Assembly (NCBI RefSeq): GCF_905475345.1
Contig: NC_066586.1
Span: 14,247,900-14,311,899, forward strand
Length of the DNA: 64,000 nucleotides
Direction: 5' to 3'
Source of the DNA: Vespula vulgaris
Taxonomy: Eukaryota > Arthropoda > Insecta > Hymenoptera > Vespidae
The number at the start of each line of letters is the position of its first letter. Within the stretch, counting starts at the first letter, position 1. The notes beneath the pieces are model-generated. The model did no database searches. It was given only the letters and a program-made list of their open reading frames with translations, and was not told the origin of the DNA. This document shows, one piece after another, positions 23,590 to 37,229 of the stretch. The position numbers and the translations under genes were made by a program.

Positions 23590-25731
23590 TTCTCTTTCTT
23601 TCTTCCTCTCATTCGCGACCACCATCGAGATGACGACGACGACGAAGCAAATCCTTTCCTTTCGATAGAACTTATCTGGAAGAGAAAGAGAAAGGACGTA
23701 AAATCTGGATAAATATCGTAAACTGCGTAGCCGACTTTTTTAACGATCTTCCTTAAAATTTACTCTTTTACAACGTTACATTTTCTTTCAAGAAAACTTT
23801 TTCGGATAGTATCCTTCCCATTTTCTTATCCCACTCTCTCTCTCTTCTTTCAGTTTATATCCTTTTCCTTGTTACGTTTTCGATGAATTTCGTTTTGGTG
23901 AAAGAGTCGCACGTGACCCCCACAGAACGTTTTAATCGATCTTTTCATTTTTGTTCGATCTTTTTACTTCCTTTTTTAACTCTTTTTTTTTTTTTTTAAT
24001 TTTTTTCCTTTTTTCGTTCTTTTTTTCTTTTCGATCATTGTTCCGTAAGAAAAGAAAGATCGAAGACGAAAGTAACGATGTCGTCCGTTGATAATCCGTT
24101 CCGGCTATTTAGTTCGTCGAAGCGTGAACGGTTACTCGCCGAGAAACGTTTCTTACGAGAAAAGAAATTGTGTGTTCTTCGCGTCGAAACAACAGCGATG
24201 AACGAGCGTTTTCTTGTATTACTTTCGATACCATCCTCTAAACTGTCTTCTTTTTTTCCGATCTTCCTTCTTCTTTTCTTATTTTTCTGTTTCTCTTTTT
24301 TTATCATTTCTTTCCTTTCCCCATTTTCTTTCTTTTTTTTTCTAGCTTCATTTAATACAGTAAAAATAACAGTAAAAATTAAGTAGTAATAACAGTAAAA
24401 GTAATAACAGTAAAAAGTAATACAATAAAAATTTTCGCAAAAAAAAAAGAAGAAGAAATAGAGAAAATAGAAACGAAAAGAAAAAAAAATAAAAACACGA
24501 AGAATGTAACGGATTATTATCAATAATGGGGTTACACTTAATCACCGAAATCGTAGAAAGATTAGATCAAAATTTTTACTTCGAAGAAGTTTACAGAAGT
24601 GGCCAATAATTTGGAAAGAATCTCGTGATCTTCTCGAATAAATTTACAATTAAATGAATCCAATTAATTTCAATACAGATCCCCTGTTACGCAAGACGTA
24701 TCATAGTTTCGTATATTATATTTCAACATCATTTTCATATTTCCAAATACTTTTAGATATTATATTATTTCGACGAAAAAAATTTACATCTTAATTGTTT
24801 TAATTAGTTACTATTACGTCTAATTTTGTCGTATATAACCGTCTTAATAATAAAATATATATAAAATATAATAAACGCCTGTCGATCAATGTCATATCGA
24901 TTTTACGCCGTTTCGAACTTTTATTCTGATATTATTAAATCTCAATGAATTTATCGAATTCGTTTCACGCCTTTTTAAGTTACTGAAAGAGAAAAGGGTA
25001 GGATAAGTGTATGCTTGCACGCGTGTGTGTGTGTGTGTGCGTGCGTGTGTGTATATATATATATATAATCAGCAACCTGGAAATCAAATTCATTGGAACG
25101 ATCGGATCAACTGCACGCATGAATCGTTTCGATGATCAGACGCATAATTAGTCTCTCTCTCTCTTTCTTTCTCTCTCTTATTCTTCTTTACTCTTATACT
25201 TGGTGAATATAGCGAGGGATATGCTCTTCAGTATGTATTTCGAACGATTTACTTGCTTGTAAATTTTCTTTAAAAAAATGAAAAAGACAAATTACTTGAC
25301 TCTCCAGAATTACTTGGATCAGACACGAATCATCTCATCGACTGCTTATTCTTTTATTCTCTCTCTCTCTCTCTCTCTTTCTTTTTATTATTATACTTCA
25401 TCTTTAACCCTCGTAACATTGTAACTCACACGTATGTAAGTTACCAAGGTTGTCGTCGATGCATCTCCTTAATCGCTTAGTAATCGTCCCATATTACTTA
25501 GATATTTTCTCTAGAATATTCTGATCATGCTTCTCGAAGGTATAGATTATATTCCAATTAGTCTGCGCATCACGCGTCTTTCCTCAATCTGTAAATCTTC
25601 TATGGCGACTAAATTCACTTTCAACAAAATTTTATTACCATCCCTTTTGTAACGCGTAAGTTTATCAAAAAATATATATTTATATAGTGTTCAAAATATC
25701 TGACGACCATATTTTTTTTCTTTTTCTTTTT

Positions 25732-25768
<37 letters not shown>

Positions 25769-26670
25769 AAAAGAGAGAACGTATCCATTTCATCATTTTA
25801 TACCTGCGTATAAAAGTATTATTTTTTATTTACCTATATTCAATATCTTTTATTAGTAATATAATTTTACCTAAACATTAAGCAAATTTTATATGGGTAT
25901 CAATCGAAATAAATATGACATTTTATTATACGAATATAATTTATATTATACATAATATTATACATGGTTATATTCGGTCGATTAGATAAATTATATTTTT
26001 TAACGATACTTATTTATGAATCTAATCAATAGAAATGAGTAAATATTTCATTTAATGATCCTGAATCTTGGATGAATTTTAATCAATTGGAAACAGCAAA
26101 TTCATGAGATTATCTTTTCTTTCAATCTTCATCGATCGTTACCAAGATCCTTGGGATTCAGGTAAAAAGCTTTTCTTATTTCTTGTGACGATTACTTCGA
26201 AACACGAGTCCTATGATACTGATGGTTCGAAGGTATCGTTTCTAAGAATAGTCGATAAGAAAATGTTGGAAATTGTTTTTATGTTAGGTATATCTCTTCC
26301 CGGTTGATCGTCCGTCCTTCCTATCTTTTTCTTTCTAAAATAAGGAAAAGGAATGAACGTATAGTAAGCGCAGGACACGAAGAAGACGCATGCGTCTTGG
26401 CAATTGACTATAGTTACAAACGTTCCTAGTAGAGAACTACTTGACGCGGAAAGGCAAATGGTCGTGTGCGGCCATCGCGATCGGTTCTACGCACGACTAC
26501 CTTATTATTTCACGACGATCGACGAACGTAGTCCAGAGACGGTATCCGGTAATCAATTTTTCCTTCTCGAGTCGTAAACCGATCGTCGCACCCTTCTCCT
26601 TCATTTTCTCGTGGAATTTTATTTTATACCATTATGAAGCTATATATATATATATGTATAGAAAGAGTAG

Positions 26671-26721
<51 letters not shown>

Positions 26722-27270
26722 GATGTAGCAGAATGAATTTTCATTTATCTATTATATATTATCTTAATGTAATTGTAGTTAATAATAGTTCTTTTTAATT
26801 TTTTTTTCTTTTTTTAAATCGACATTCTTTGAAAAGAAATAACTAACGATGACATTCTTTAATTTTCATGAAATTATGATAAGTAACGTATTTAAACAAA
26901 TCACGGTTTCATTTGGTATATTATATATTTATACGATGGTGTACGATATATGGAAAGATATTATGTTAAATATAATTGTGTATTAGAATGTTAGGATAAT
27001 AATTATCGTATAGAAATCTTTTCTATATCCAACGTGTTTCTTTTTTTGCATCAATTGAAGAAAACAAAAGTTATTTGATTTCGAAAAGATATTTGATTAT
27101 CACACGGTGACCGACTTGTTGTGCTTATGTGAACGTACAGTACGCACGATTTGTATTCATTAAAAATGTCTCGTGCTTTTATACTGTGAGTGTGAAAATT
27201 TCTACACACACACACACACACACAAAAGAAAGAAGAAGAAAAAAAGATGAAATAAATTCAACACCAATCT
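23590..27270. other. Noncoding stretch, low-complexity and AT-rich
   Basis: No gene seen. It contains polypyrimidine blocks (23990-24040, 24250-24345), a short tandem of AACAGTAAAA-like units (24352-24430), (GT)n at 25023-25052, (GA)n at 25734-25763 and 26676-26714, and a CG-richer unique island at about 26430-26620 that could be regulatory. Confidence 0.4.
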
Positions 27271-27489
27271 TTATCCTACTTTGTGTATCTTAAAAAATGA
27301 ACGAACTCACGATGAATAAAACTACTACACACGCTCGAAATTAATTGCCGAGTGACGTTTTTTAATTTCTTCGTTTTTCGGATTCCACCGTCACGGAAAT
27401 ATCGATCCTCGCGCGAGAGAAGAAACAAGGAAGAGAAAGAGGAAAAAGAAAGAGGGAAGAAGAGTAGGGAAGGGAGGAATAAAGAGAGA

Positions 27490-27665
27490 GGGAAAGAGGA
27501 ACCTAAGAGTGTAATTAATGGCCCGTCGAAGATATTCATAAAGCCGTTTGATCCTTCCCTCTGGACTTTTGCTTGGCATTTAAACCGAGTGACCGGTGTG
27601 GCTCGCTTTGTAAGTCTTGATAAATCCGGTGTAATTTGCAACACGCCGATGGTTAGGTAATTGAA
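27490..27665. other. Candidate conserved noncoding island
   Basis: Unique, mid-GC sequence between purine-rich DNA and a (GA)n block. It has TAATTA-class words at both ends (GTGTAATTAATGG, GGTAATTGAATC) and a CCGGTGTGGC core. No frame has splice support. The call rests on composition only. Confidence 0.3.
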
Positions 27666-27787
27666 TCACTTTAAAAGTGAAATAAAAGATAGATAAAAGA
27701 GAAGTCGTAAAAATTAATAAGATTTTTTGTTTTCCTTTTTTTTTCCCTTTCTTTCTTTCTTTCTTTCTAGATAACCACGAGCATGCG

Positions 27788-27790
<3 letters not shown>

Positions 27791-27864
<74 letters not shown>
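27791..27864. repeat. (GA)n microsatellite
   Basis: About 37 GA units with a single AAA interruption, the longest GA run in the window. Confidence 0.95.
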
Positions 27865-27867
<3 letters not shown>

Positions 27868-28680
27868 GCTCTGTCTCTTTTTATCCTTCCCTGATTTAAA
27901 CACACGTTTTAAAAGATGCCAGTCGGTAAGAAAATCCTGGCAGCATACCTTCGAGGGCAATTAATACAACGTGTATTGCGACCAAACGTGCTTCGAAGAG
28001 ATACAGCACTCGTCGTTATTAATTAGAGACGTTATCGTTTCTGATTACGCCTTCGAGCGTATTGATTTGACCGTTCGCAATACCAAATTATGTTTACGCT
28101 CGGGATTGTTAAATGATGGTACGGGAGGAATAACAAATAAGCGAAAAGAAAAAAGAATGAAAAGAAGAGATATATTTACATATACTTTCTTTACTTTTAT
28201 ATAATACTTAACAATATAAAAATCTTATTTTTACATAATATAATGATTTCAAGTATTCTTCTACTTGTTTTTATGTGTGTCTTTTAACACTCGTCTATCA
28301 TTCGTTTATCGATAAATCTAATTTTCTACGATACTTGAACGAAATCGAATGTAAATTTTGTCAGGAATTTCATTTCGATTTGAGAAAAAGAAAAAGGGAG
28401 AGAGAAAGTATGTTCATCTGATTCAAGATATTATATTTCTTAAAGATTCGCGATCGAAGGTCTCAATGTCAATAACGTCTATATCTTTATATGTTGTTCT
28501 TTCTTTACCCCCTTGAAAAAATTAATCCTAATATCTTACGAAAGTCATCAGTGGTCTTCAGTATAATGCTCTTTTATTTTTCTAATTTGTTTTGCCTATT
28601 TTAAAGGATGCGCGAAGCGTCTTTAAAAGAATTCGTTAAAACGTAACGATGATTTTTTTTTTCTTTTTTTATATAGAGAG
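27865..28680. other. Noncoding stretch
   Basis: No gene is supported. A CG-richer unique part covers about 27900-28130; the rest is AT-rich. Confidence 0.4.
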
Positions 28681-28965
28681 GTCCTCCCGTGTCCTCTATT
28701 CTTCCTTATGCCGATTATGTAGCGCAATTTACTCTCATTATTCGTAATTGGACTCGTGCCTTGCTCTCCCGCAAGTTAAGCACGTCTTCTGTTGCACGTA
28801 CGCAGCTTTGCCCATTGTTGCGAGAAAGGACGAGCTACTACTCTCTTGTGCATAGAAAAACAACGTTCGTGGATAGCGAGATCGCAGTACCGTGTCCGCA
28901 AGAGGGAAGAGAGAACCAGCGGCACTTAGGCTGCTTAGCCACCGTAAGTTCTCATCATTAGAATC
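28680..28965 (+). other. GC-richer island ending at a donor-like site; possible noncoding exon
   Basis: Open for 90 codons on plus (from 28689) and also open on minus, with no recognisable family. It ends GCCACC then GTAAGT (28946), a consensus splice donor. It could be a noncoding exon or regulatory island. Confidence 0.2.
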
Positions 28966-29638
28966 GGAAAAATGCGTTACTTTATTACCCCTATAATCGG
29001 TGAGTAAGTAAAGCCGACTAAGTTTACTCGTACCGTTAGAAAAATTTCTAACACAAGCTAAACTCTTAGCAGACACGCGAACGATCCGATAGATAGATTT
29101 TCCAACCACGATTTATTGTATATCATCTATTTATTGTACGATCCGTCATTTGACATTTTTTTTCTTATAAAGGACATAGCATCGCGATTTTTTCTTTTTT
29201 CCTTTTCTCTTTTCTTTTCCTACCTTTTTTATTTATTTATTCTTTTATCTTCTATATCTCGAAATAATGAATCAACTTCATCGATTTTTAATATCGATCT
29301 AGTATTTCTATAGAAGCGCCAACGATGCTGTGTCCTTCGTTCACAGTGGGAAAGGAAATAAAAAAGTGGACAACTATGATGACGTAAAAGGCTACTTCAT
29401 TGAAAGTGTTCAACGCGCATAATGGTGCTCGTATGATCCAGCTAACAAATATATAGGTATTTTCTCTCTTTCTCTTTCTTTTTCTCTCGCGAGTGTCGCG
29501 AGTCTTGCGAAACGAGACTTCGCGTGGGTTTCACGATGTAAGTCAGTAAATCTTAACATCGACGATAAATTATATCGAACGTTCTAATATACGTTACTAT
29601 ATCATCGAGTGGACTTGCACAAGAGGGTAAAGAGAGAG

Positions 29639-29640
<2 letters not shown>
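28966..29640. other. Noncoding stretch
   Basis: Nothing gene-like. A TC-rich segment at 29461-29490 and AT-rich DNA. Confidence 0.4.

Positions 29641-29677
<37 letters not shown>
29641..29677. repeat. (GA)n microsatellite
   Basis: About 18 uninterrupted AG units. Confidence 0.95.
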
Positions 29678-29679
<2 letters not shown>

Positions 29680-30378
29680 TCCGAAGAGAAACTCGGCTAA
29701 AGTGTACGAAGAGAACTCGTATCGCATCTTATGGTGCTTTCTCAATGCGATGTCTCTTCTACTCAAACATAGGTACACAAATACATAGACAGACATGTAT
29801 AAACGACGATTATGTTATCTTTGATGTCCCGTTAGAGTCATAAAATCCTTGACTATCGAAGCTCACGAATAAAGTTTCGATTCTTCCTACACAGGTATAT
29901 AAGTTCTTTCGTCATGTTAGTTACTATTATCGAACATACATACGTATATATATATATGGTTAGTACATACTTATACTGTACTTATTTACGTGCATAGATA
30001 TATAAGAGAATATAGCAAGAATCTCCTCGTGTCGTGAAAGGAAAAAAGAGAAAAGGGGTTGGCGCGATGGTTGGCTAGTCTTTCTCGACGAGCGTATAAT
30101 TAAAAAGAAATTAATCGCGTTCGTCACGCGAAGTAGATGGAAAGTATGCTTGTTTCTGTGCCTACATGTATATAAGAGAAAGAGAGAGAGAGTAAAACTT
30201 GTCATGAAAAAAAAGATATGCAGTAAAAGAAAAATTTCTCTTTCTTTCTCTTTCTTTTTACTTACTTACTTATTTATTTATTTATTTATTTATTTTTTAC
30301 TACTTCTCAATTGTATCTTTTCAAGGAAGTTAGCAACTCTTGCTCGTTTTGATCGGATAACCAATGAAGACGGTAATA

Positions 30379-30412
<34 letters not shown>

Positions 30413-30768
30413 GTTCTCTTTCTCTCTATCTTTCACTCTTGAAACGTTAAGTCTACGTCGTTTTTCCGTCTTAGCCGATACACGTTCGATACCTGGCTGC
30501 TCCACTCTTTTTCTTTTGACTCGACATCGTTAGGCCGTCTCGTGGATTTCTCCATTCATCAATTCGAACGAGAAGAGAGAAAGAGAGAGAGAGAGAGAGA
30601 GGGAGAGAGAGGGTTAAAGGGAAAAAAGATAAAGAAGAAACTTAACGTAAGACGGAAAGCTCTCTGACTCGTAGTCTTACTCGTTTTCACTCGTCACATC
30701 CATCATGAATAATAAAGGGCGTGGACTGACGGTTTACGATCGATCTTTCGGAAAAGAGAAGAAAAGAG

Positions 30769-30775
<7 letters not shown>
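29678..30775. other. Noncoding stretch with simple repeats
   Basis: (TTAT)n at about 30270-30294, (TC)n at 30384-30412 and a GA block at 30575-30612. The 127-codon plus frame from 30150 is mostly translated repeats and is not credible. Confidence 0.4.
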
Positions 30776-30827
<52 letters not shown>

Positions 30828-30828
30828 T
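30776..30828. repeat. (GA)n microsatellite
   Basis: About 25 AG units with one interruption. Confidence 0.95.
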
Positions 30829-31082
30829 CAGTCCTACTGGATTTTAAAATAATCGGTAAGGATGTAATCATAGAATCATAGAAATTATACGTCTCGTTAC
30901 GATTTCGCACGAAAACGACTAGACCTTTTTTATTTCCCCTTTTTCTTCCATTCCAAAACGTCGATACATCGATTTATTTCAAAAAAGAAAAAGAAGAAAA
31001 ATAAAAATAAAAGTAAGAGAGTAGTAAGAATAGGAATAAAAGTATAAGATGGTAAAACTAACTTGAGAGGAATCTTTTAATT

Positions 31083-31121
31083 CCTCTCTTCTCTTCTCTT
31101 CTCTTCTCTTCTCTTCTCTTT
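31083..31121. repeat. (CTCTT)n pentanucleotide repeat
   Basis: Seven CTCTT units, preceded by AT-rich DNA and followed by TCGAAGATCGA. Confidence 0.9.
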
Positions 31122-31665
31122 CGAAGATCGATAGTAGAGGCGTTTCGCGAAAAGTTAGCGAGCAGAGGCGTTGAGATCGTTACTTACTTCAGATCGTTAA
31201 ATCCGCATTAGCAAGCTCGAGAGAGTTTGTATCGTGCGAAAGATAAGTTTGCCGTCGAGTTCTTTGAAATATATACCTACCGGTTTCGAAAGAAAGGGAG
31301 AAAAAGGAAAAAAGAGAGAGAGAGAGAGAGAGATTTTTCTTTTTCCCCTTTTGAACGAGTTACAACAAATATGAAGGTAACATGGTCAAGCATGAAAATA
31401 ATTCGAAATTTATGCAAACGCCTATCAGTAAAATTCTTATTATTTTTCTTTTTCCCCCGTCTCTGATGATCGTTTCTGATTAAACAGCAAGAGGACATTT
31501 AAGTTGAGAGGTAAAATGAGTCGTCAACATCTATTCTGTCTGTCTCTCTCCTTTCTCTCTATCTGTCTTTTCTTCCTTCTTCTTTCTTTCTCTTTCTGAA
31601 CGATCTTAACGAAGACACGCGCTAATAGCACGAGTCACGATCAACAATTTATGCTCGATGACTCG

Positions 31666-31794
31666 CGATCGATCGATCGGTCGATCGATCCGTCGGTTGG
31701 TCGGTCGATTGGTCGGTCGGTCGGTCGGTCGGTTGGTTGGTTGGTTGGTTGGTTGGTTGGTTGGTCGATCGGTCGGTCGATCGATCGATCGATG
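31666..31794. repeat. GATC/GGTC/GGTT tetranucleotide array
   Basis: Ordered blocks run from GATC units through GGTC units to about eight GGTT units, then back to GGTC and GATC units. The plus frame reads RSIDRS/GRSVGRSV and the minus reads TDRPTNQP; both are artefacts. Confidence 0.9.
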
Positions 31795-32575
31795 CTTGAT
31801 ACACGAAAGCTGAGGAAACTGAGAGAGGAGGATCTTGATCCTTCTTCGAACGTGATCGATGCCTCGACACGAAACGTACCATTCTATCGCGAAAGAAATA
31901 AGGATTTTCTCGATTCGCTCGGATGATCGTTTTAATAGAGACGAGTTCACGTTAATTTGTTATCCCGATTCTACTATGTATAATTAAGTATCCTGTTTGA
32001 CGTTTCGTTAACACGTTCGCTTACCACAGAAACGTCATTTAAATATATAGGTACTTATTTACATATGTATGTATATCGGTAGTAATTGCGTACGTCTAAA
32101 CGTTCAATTAATGAATTCGATATATATATATTATATATATATAATATATATATATATGTATATATATATATACACATATGTATATACATATATATGTACA
32201 TATGTACTAATATCTACCTGTCGAACATATAAATTACACAACATAAAATCTACCACGTGAAATTGAAATTAAATTCATCTATTATTATTAATGATCGATC
32301 GATACGAGCATAGTTATTCAAGTGACACGAACGCGACATCCTATAATTTAATTCTATCTCTTTGCGAGTCTAGTAAAATTTTAAAAGATCCAACGAAATG
32401 AGAAGAATAGAAAGCAAAGAGCGTGAGAGCGTATGATCGTGAGAGAAAAAGAGAGAGAGTTTCTAAGAAAGAGTCAAAGAGCGATAAACTGCATAGATTC
32501 TAAGTTTCATTGTGTATGTTTTGCGACGATAATTTTCTGTTGATTCAATTTCTCGTAGAAAGAATATATAGTCAA
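31795..32575. other. Noncoding stretch with (TA)-rich DNA
   Basis: A CG-richer unique part at 31795-31930 is followed by interrupted TA repeats at 32121-32190. No gene seen. Confidence 0.4.
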
Positions 32576-32760
32576 TCGTGGAGAAACCATTAGGCGAATC
32601 GACCATTCCCGCGAGTATGGCAATGGTAATGGTTGGAATGCAAAGGAATGCATTCTCTTTGGATTCGTTGTTTGTCTTTCGTTCGTCGAGTGAGTCCGAG
32701 TCGGACGAGTGGGATGAGTAGATAATTGTTTGGTATTTCTTTCGATTATGGCTAACCGGA
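32576..32760. promoter_or_regulatory. Candidate enhancer-like island with GGAATG cluster
   Basis: CATTCC at 32604-32609, GGAATG at 32635-32640 and GGAATG at 32645-32650, the last overlapping the palindrome GAATGCATTC (32646-32655). GGAATG is the core recognised by TEAD/Scalloped-type factors. The motifs are seen; their function is inferred. Confidence 0.3.
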
Positions 32761-33284
32761 TTGTGTATATCTTGGGTGTCCGTTAAAAACGAAGGACAGA
32801 TAAAATCATTTTCCCAATTAAGAAGCATAAAGGGAAACGAGGCATTGCTTTTTCTTTTAGAAAACCGACGTACACCTGTGCCGGGTGTACTTACAATCGT
32901 ACGTGGAAAAATGAAAAGCTATAACCCTTCTACCTATATATATATATATAAAAAAGAACAAAAATTAAAAAAAGAAAAATATAGTGACGATCGATCGTAT
33001 AGAAATAAAATCGAAAATTGATTATCTTTTACTCTTTCAAATGTTTTTATTTTATCCGAATACTGTATTTATTAATTTTATATCTTTCCCGGTCTCTCTC
33101 TCTCTCTCTCTCTCTCCTTTTTTTTCTTTTTTGAATTCAATCATTCATACCTACCCTCTGATATATAACACACGTGATAATTTGCTAAATATCGACAACT
33201 TAATGACCAATTTCTCTCGCGATCGAAGAACATTCGATAAATGTCTGAGTGTGTCATCCATTTCGAATGTTGAGATAATTTCAA
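32761..33284. other. Noncoding stretch
   Basis: A unique part at 32761-32930 (with the inverted words ACACCTGTGC and GCCGGGTGT), (TA)n at 32936-32951 and (TC)n at 33092-33117. No gene seen. Confidence 0.4.

Positions 33285-33331
<47 letters not shown>
33285..33331. repeat. (TC)n microsatellite
   Basis: About 23 TC units with one interruption. Confidence 0.95.
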
Positions 33332-33334
<3 letters not shown>

Positions 33335-34451
33335 TTCTCTTAGTTCCAGGCATACTTACATTAGTAACGAGTACACGATGCAAATGGTTTAAGGAGAGAA
33401 CGCGTCCATCTCGCGAACGCGTGTAATCTCTTAAGCGGTAACGATTTAATTTTGTTGCTTGCTTGCATCTTATCGATACCCTCTCACGCAGGTTTTACAC
33501 GCGAATGGAATGTTTCTCCTGCACGTTTACCCGAACGTTTTTCGATTATTAAATTATTAACTTATTAATAGATTTTTAATCGAACATTTCCTGATTAACA
33601 GAATGATCTTTTTCTATTCATTTTCTATAAGACGATTTTATCGATTTTCCGTCTTCCTTCTTATCTTTACATTCGATTAATGATTAACTTTCAATGAAAT
33701 GATGAATGATCGATGACTATCTAAAAGTTTTCTATCTTAGTTTACTCATTGAACGTATCAATTATATCGGTAAATTTGTTTGACGTTTGAAAAAATTCCA
33801 AGATTATACGATGTCGTACGCTTCGATAAAAAATTTCATATACCTTTCATATACGAAGTATCTTTTCTTTTTTATGGAGAAAGTAGATAATACCTTGTTT
33901 TATCCGTTTACAGTTTAATCGAATTTAATATTAAGATACAACAGATTTAATTGAATAGTTTAGCTACAACAATATTTTCTCGTTTATATTCTCTCGATAT
34001 TCGATAGATAAAAATTCGCGTTGCTCGTGATAGAAAAATGATTATTCTTACTTTCTTTTCATGATATATATTTAATATATATTAACATATATTTTATATA
34101 CAAGGAAGAAAATTTAAACGTTACCTTTTAATTTGGTACGAGAGAGATATATTAGAGAGAAAGAGAGAAAAAGAGAAATAGAGATAGAGTAAAAGAGAAA
34201 GAAAACTAGCTGACATTTAAAAATCAATTATGTTAATTAGATTCGTGCTTGGAATACATCGTTGATTCGGAAGTTAAAGGCGTGCTACATACACGCGCCT
34301 ATACGTAAGAATGACACGCGTGTAAATCACAGAAGGGGCGCACCATGCGGGATCTTCAGTGGGTATTAGCAATCTCTTCCTCTACAAGACTGCACGCAAC
34401 AATTTATAGGTGTTCGCGTTGTGTATATATGTGTATATGTACACACAAATG

Positions 34452-34503
<52 letters not shown>

Positions 34504-35457
34504 CGAGTGACCAACGTTCCGTTACCCTACGTGGCTCTTCTATTCACTGGCTCAGCGTGAAACAGATGTCCGTATAACGCCAATTATTTTCGTCGAAAGA
34601 CTTCTCCCTGACGAAGACTCTTTCTTGGGCTGCGAACTATCCTCTGATGATAAATGATTGTCTCTATGCTTACTTTTTTTCTTTCTTTCTTTCTCTTTTT
34701 CTTTTCGTTTTCGTTTTCAATTTTTTTTCTCTCTCGCTACTCTCCTTTGGTCATCCCTTTATAATCGACCACGGTGGATTAAATCTTGATGATGAACGAG
34801 AACATTTTCAATTAGCGTGTATCAACGTTTCAATGGAAAAAACAACAGTAGTAATAGTAGTAGTAGTAGTAGGAGGTAGTTAGGTAATTGATAAAGATTT
34901 GTGGGTTAGGTAAATATTTAACAAGTTGAGCCTTTCAATCAATCCTTTTGATAATTCACACCGAATAAGTAGTTAGAACAACTATATTAGAAATTTCCAT
35001 TTGTAATATGGAAACAAAGAGAATGTGATAACTAGATACCCTATATATATATATATATATACCGATTATATGGGATCGAGTTATCGTCCTGATCGGCTTA
35101 AAATCAAAACTTTAATCCGATTTGTCGTATACATTGGTAGGTAGGTATGTAGGTACTCTTTCGGATCTTGTTCTCTCCGTAAGACGAGGACGAGAAGAGA
35201 ATGACGACGTTGTTGGCTCGTTAAGTTATCGAACTCGTTCTACTTGGTCTCGTCGTCACCCATGGTTCGTTCGCCATGTTATACTCCCGACGGACAACCC
35301 TTCTTACGAAAGCCTCGACAATAATAGCTTGACGATTTAAACGACTTCGTCGTATATGTCGTAACTTTCGATTTCTTATTTTAAAGATACACGCATCTTG
35401 AATAACACTTTGCGCGTTGCCCGACAAAAATACAAAAAGTCAGATAAAGATTGAAAA

Positions 35458-35490
<33 letters not shown>

Positions 35491-36007
35491 AATAGAAAAT
35501 GATAGTAAAAGATATCTCGTCGTTGCTCTTATCCATTCGAGATCTCGTTTCAAAGTGTCTCCTATATATTTTGCTAGGCTAGGCGCACGTGTGCTACGTC
35601 CTTCTTCGAGAATACTCTTGCGAGCGCGAACGACGATTTCCTTATACGGTCATCCTTCCTCGAAGCTGGACCGCTCCCATAGGGAGAACTGCAATCAAAC
35701 TGTCTATCGGGTTAACGGCACAAAGGGCAAAGTGCTTTTAACCGTGAGATGCACGTTCTCTTATCTTAAGTTTATGATCGACTCGGTCTAACTTCTCTCG
35801 ATCTAGGTAGTACCTTCTCGATCTTGAAATCCATTAACCACACATATCTGTCCTCGTTACTTCGTTTTATTTACGTGAAAATTTCATTATTTTTACGAAG
35901 AGGATAATTAAAAAGAGAATGAAATATGAAAGTACATACGTACGTACGTTCGAGATATTTGCGTGTATGCGGGTACTTGCGCGCTCGTATGTGCATGTGT
36001 GTGTGTA

Positions 36008-36013
<6 letters not shown>
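33332..36013. other. Noncoding stretch with several unique islands
   Basis: No gene supported. CG-richer islands occur at 33380-33530, 34240-34400, 35120-35340 and 35560-35790, the last having GCACAAAGGGCAAAGTGC, a near palindrome. Simple repeats include (CA)n/(TA)n at 34441-34503, (TA)n at 35043-35061 and (GA)n at 35461-35484. Confidence 0.4.

Positions 36014-36061
<48 letters not shown>
36014..36061. repeat. (TA)n microsatellite
   Basis: 24 TA units. Y-I-Y-I open frames on both strands are artefacts. Confidence 0.95.
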
Positions 36062-36067
<6 letters not shown>

Positions 36068-36539
36068 GGATTCCAAGAAGTGCAAGGTAACGGTGCATTG
36101 AACGCACTTGAAAGGACATCAAACGTATATCGAAAGGTTCGAATAATCGAACGGCCTCGTGCTCGTACTCGAATTAAAACAGTCACGGTCGATGCGTCGT
36201 CGACGTGTAATTTATTCTATCGGACGGATGAATAGATTAGAAAGAGAGAGAGGCAACATAGAGGTAGAGAAACAGAGGGAGTGAACAAGATAAAGAAAGA
36301 AGGATAGAGAAGGATACAGAAAGAAAGAGAAAGAAAGGACGATGCATGGATCGTGCAACACGGAGTCTTACGAATCGTCACTTTAATGACGACTCCGAGC
36401 CGGTACGAGTACTCCCTTCCTGTTCATTTAATGATACCTACACGAAGACAATGCCACGATCTATGAACAATAAGATCAAGCTGACCTCGCCTCTTCTCGT
36501 CTCGCGTGATTCCTTTGCGAGGATTATAGCGTGACCATC

Positions 36540-36579
<40 letters not shown>

Positions 36580-36580
36580 T
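36540..36580. repeat. (CTTT)n microsatellite
   Basis: Ten CTTT units, followed by (TC)n to about 36632. Confidence 0.95.
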
Positions 36581-37061
36581 AGTACCTCATCTTCTCTCTC
36601 CCTCTCTTTCTTTCTCTCTCTCTCTCTCTCTCTTTATCTCCTTCCATTCGAATGCTCGTTATCTTACTACAAAAAGTTTTCAGATCGTAGAGAAATCAGA
36701 TACAATGGACCGTATAGAATTAGACTCGATATCGATACCATTTAGTATTTACACTCGTTACGAATTGACTTACGAGTTGCAAAAGGCGTCCTTGATGATC
36801 GCCCGCCGATTATATATTTCCGATAACATCTTTTTGCCGAGAGCACGCAAAAAGATAACTACTCTTTCTTTCTCTTTCTCTCTATCTCTCTATCTTTCTC
36901 TTTTGTTACTACTATGGACGTGGTCCATTACACCGACGCTTCTTCGTCTAGCTAGCTCGATAATAAGGCTCGATAAGCTTGAACATACATACTTAGCTAC
37001 AGCTCTCTGTGTCGCTGTGAACGTGTCCTATCGTAACTTTATTTATCGACCAGCACCGTTC

Positions 37062-37229
37062 GTACTTACTTACTTACTTACTAACTTGCCGTTGCGGTTC
37101 ACCGCGTTTCTACTCGTTCGATTCTCAAGTTCACCTTTTTTAATATGTAATCGTAGTATGTAGTAAGTACTTACACTTGCTTGCTCGCTTACTCGCTTAC
37201 TTGCTTACTTACTTACTTACTTACTTATT
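37062..37229. repeat. (CTTA)n arrays
   Basis: Two CTTA blocks (37062-37084 and 37168-37229) separated by about 80 bp of unique sequence, with CTTG and CTCG variants in the second. Confidence 0.85.

Noticed and set aside
31666..31794. Telomere-like repeat
   Set aside because: Units are GGTC/GGTT, not the insect TTAGG telomere unit, and the array is short and internal.
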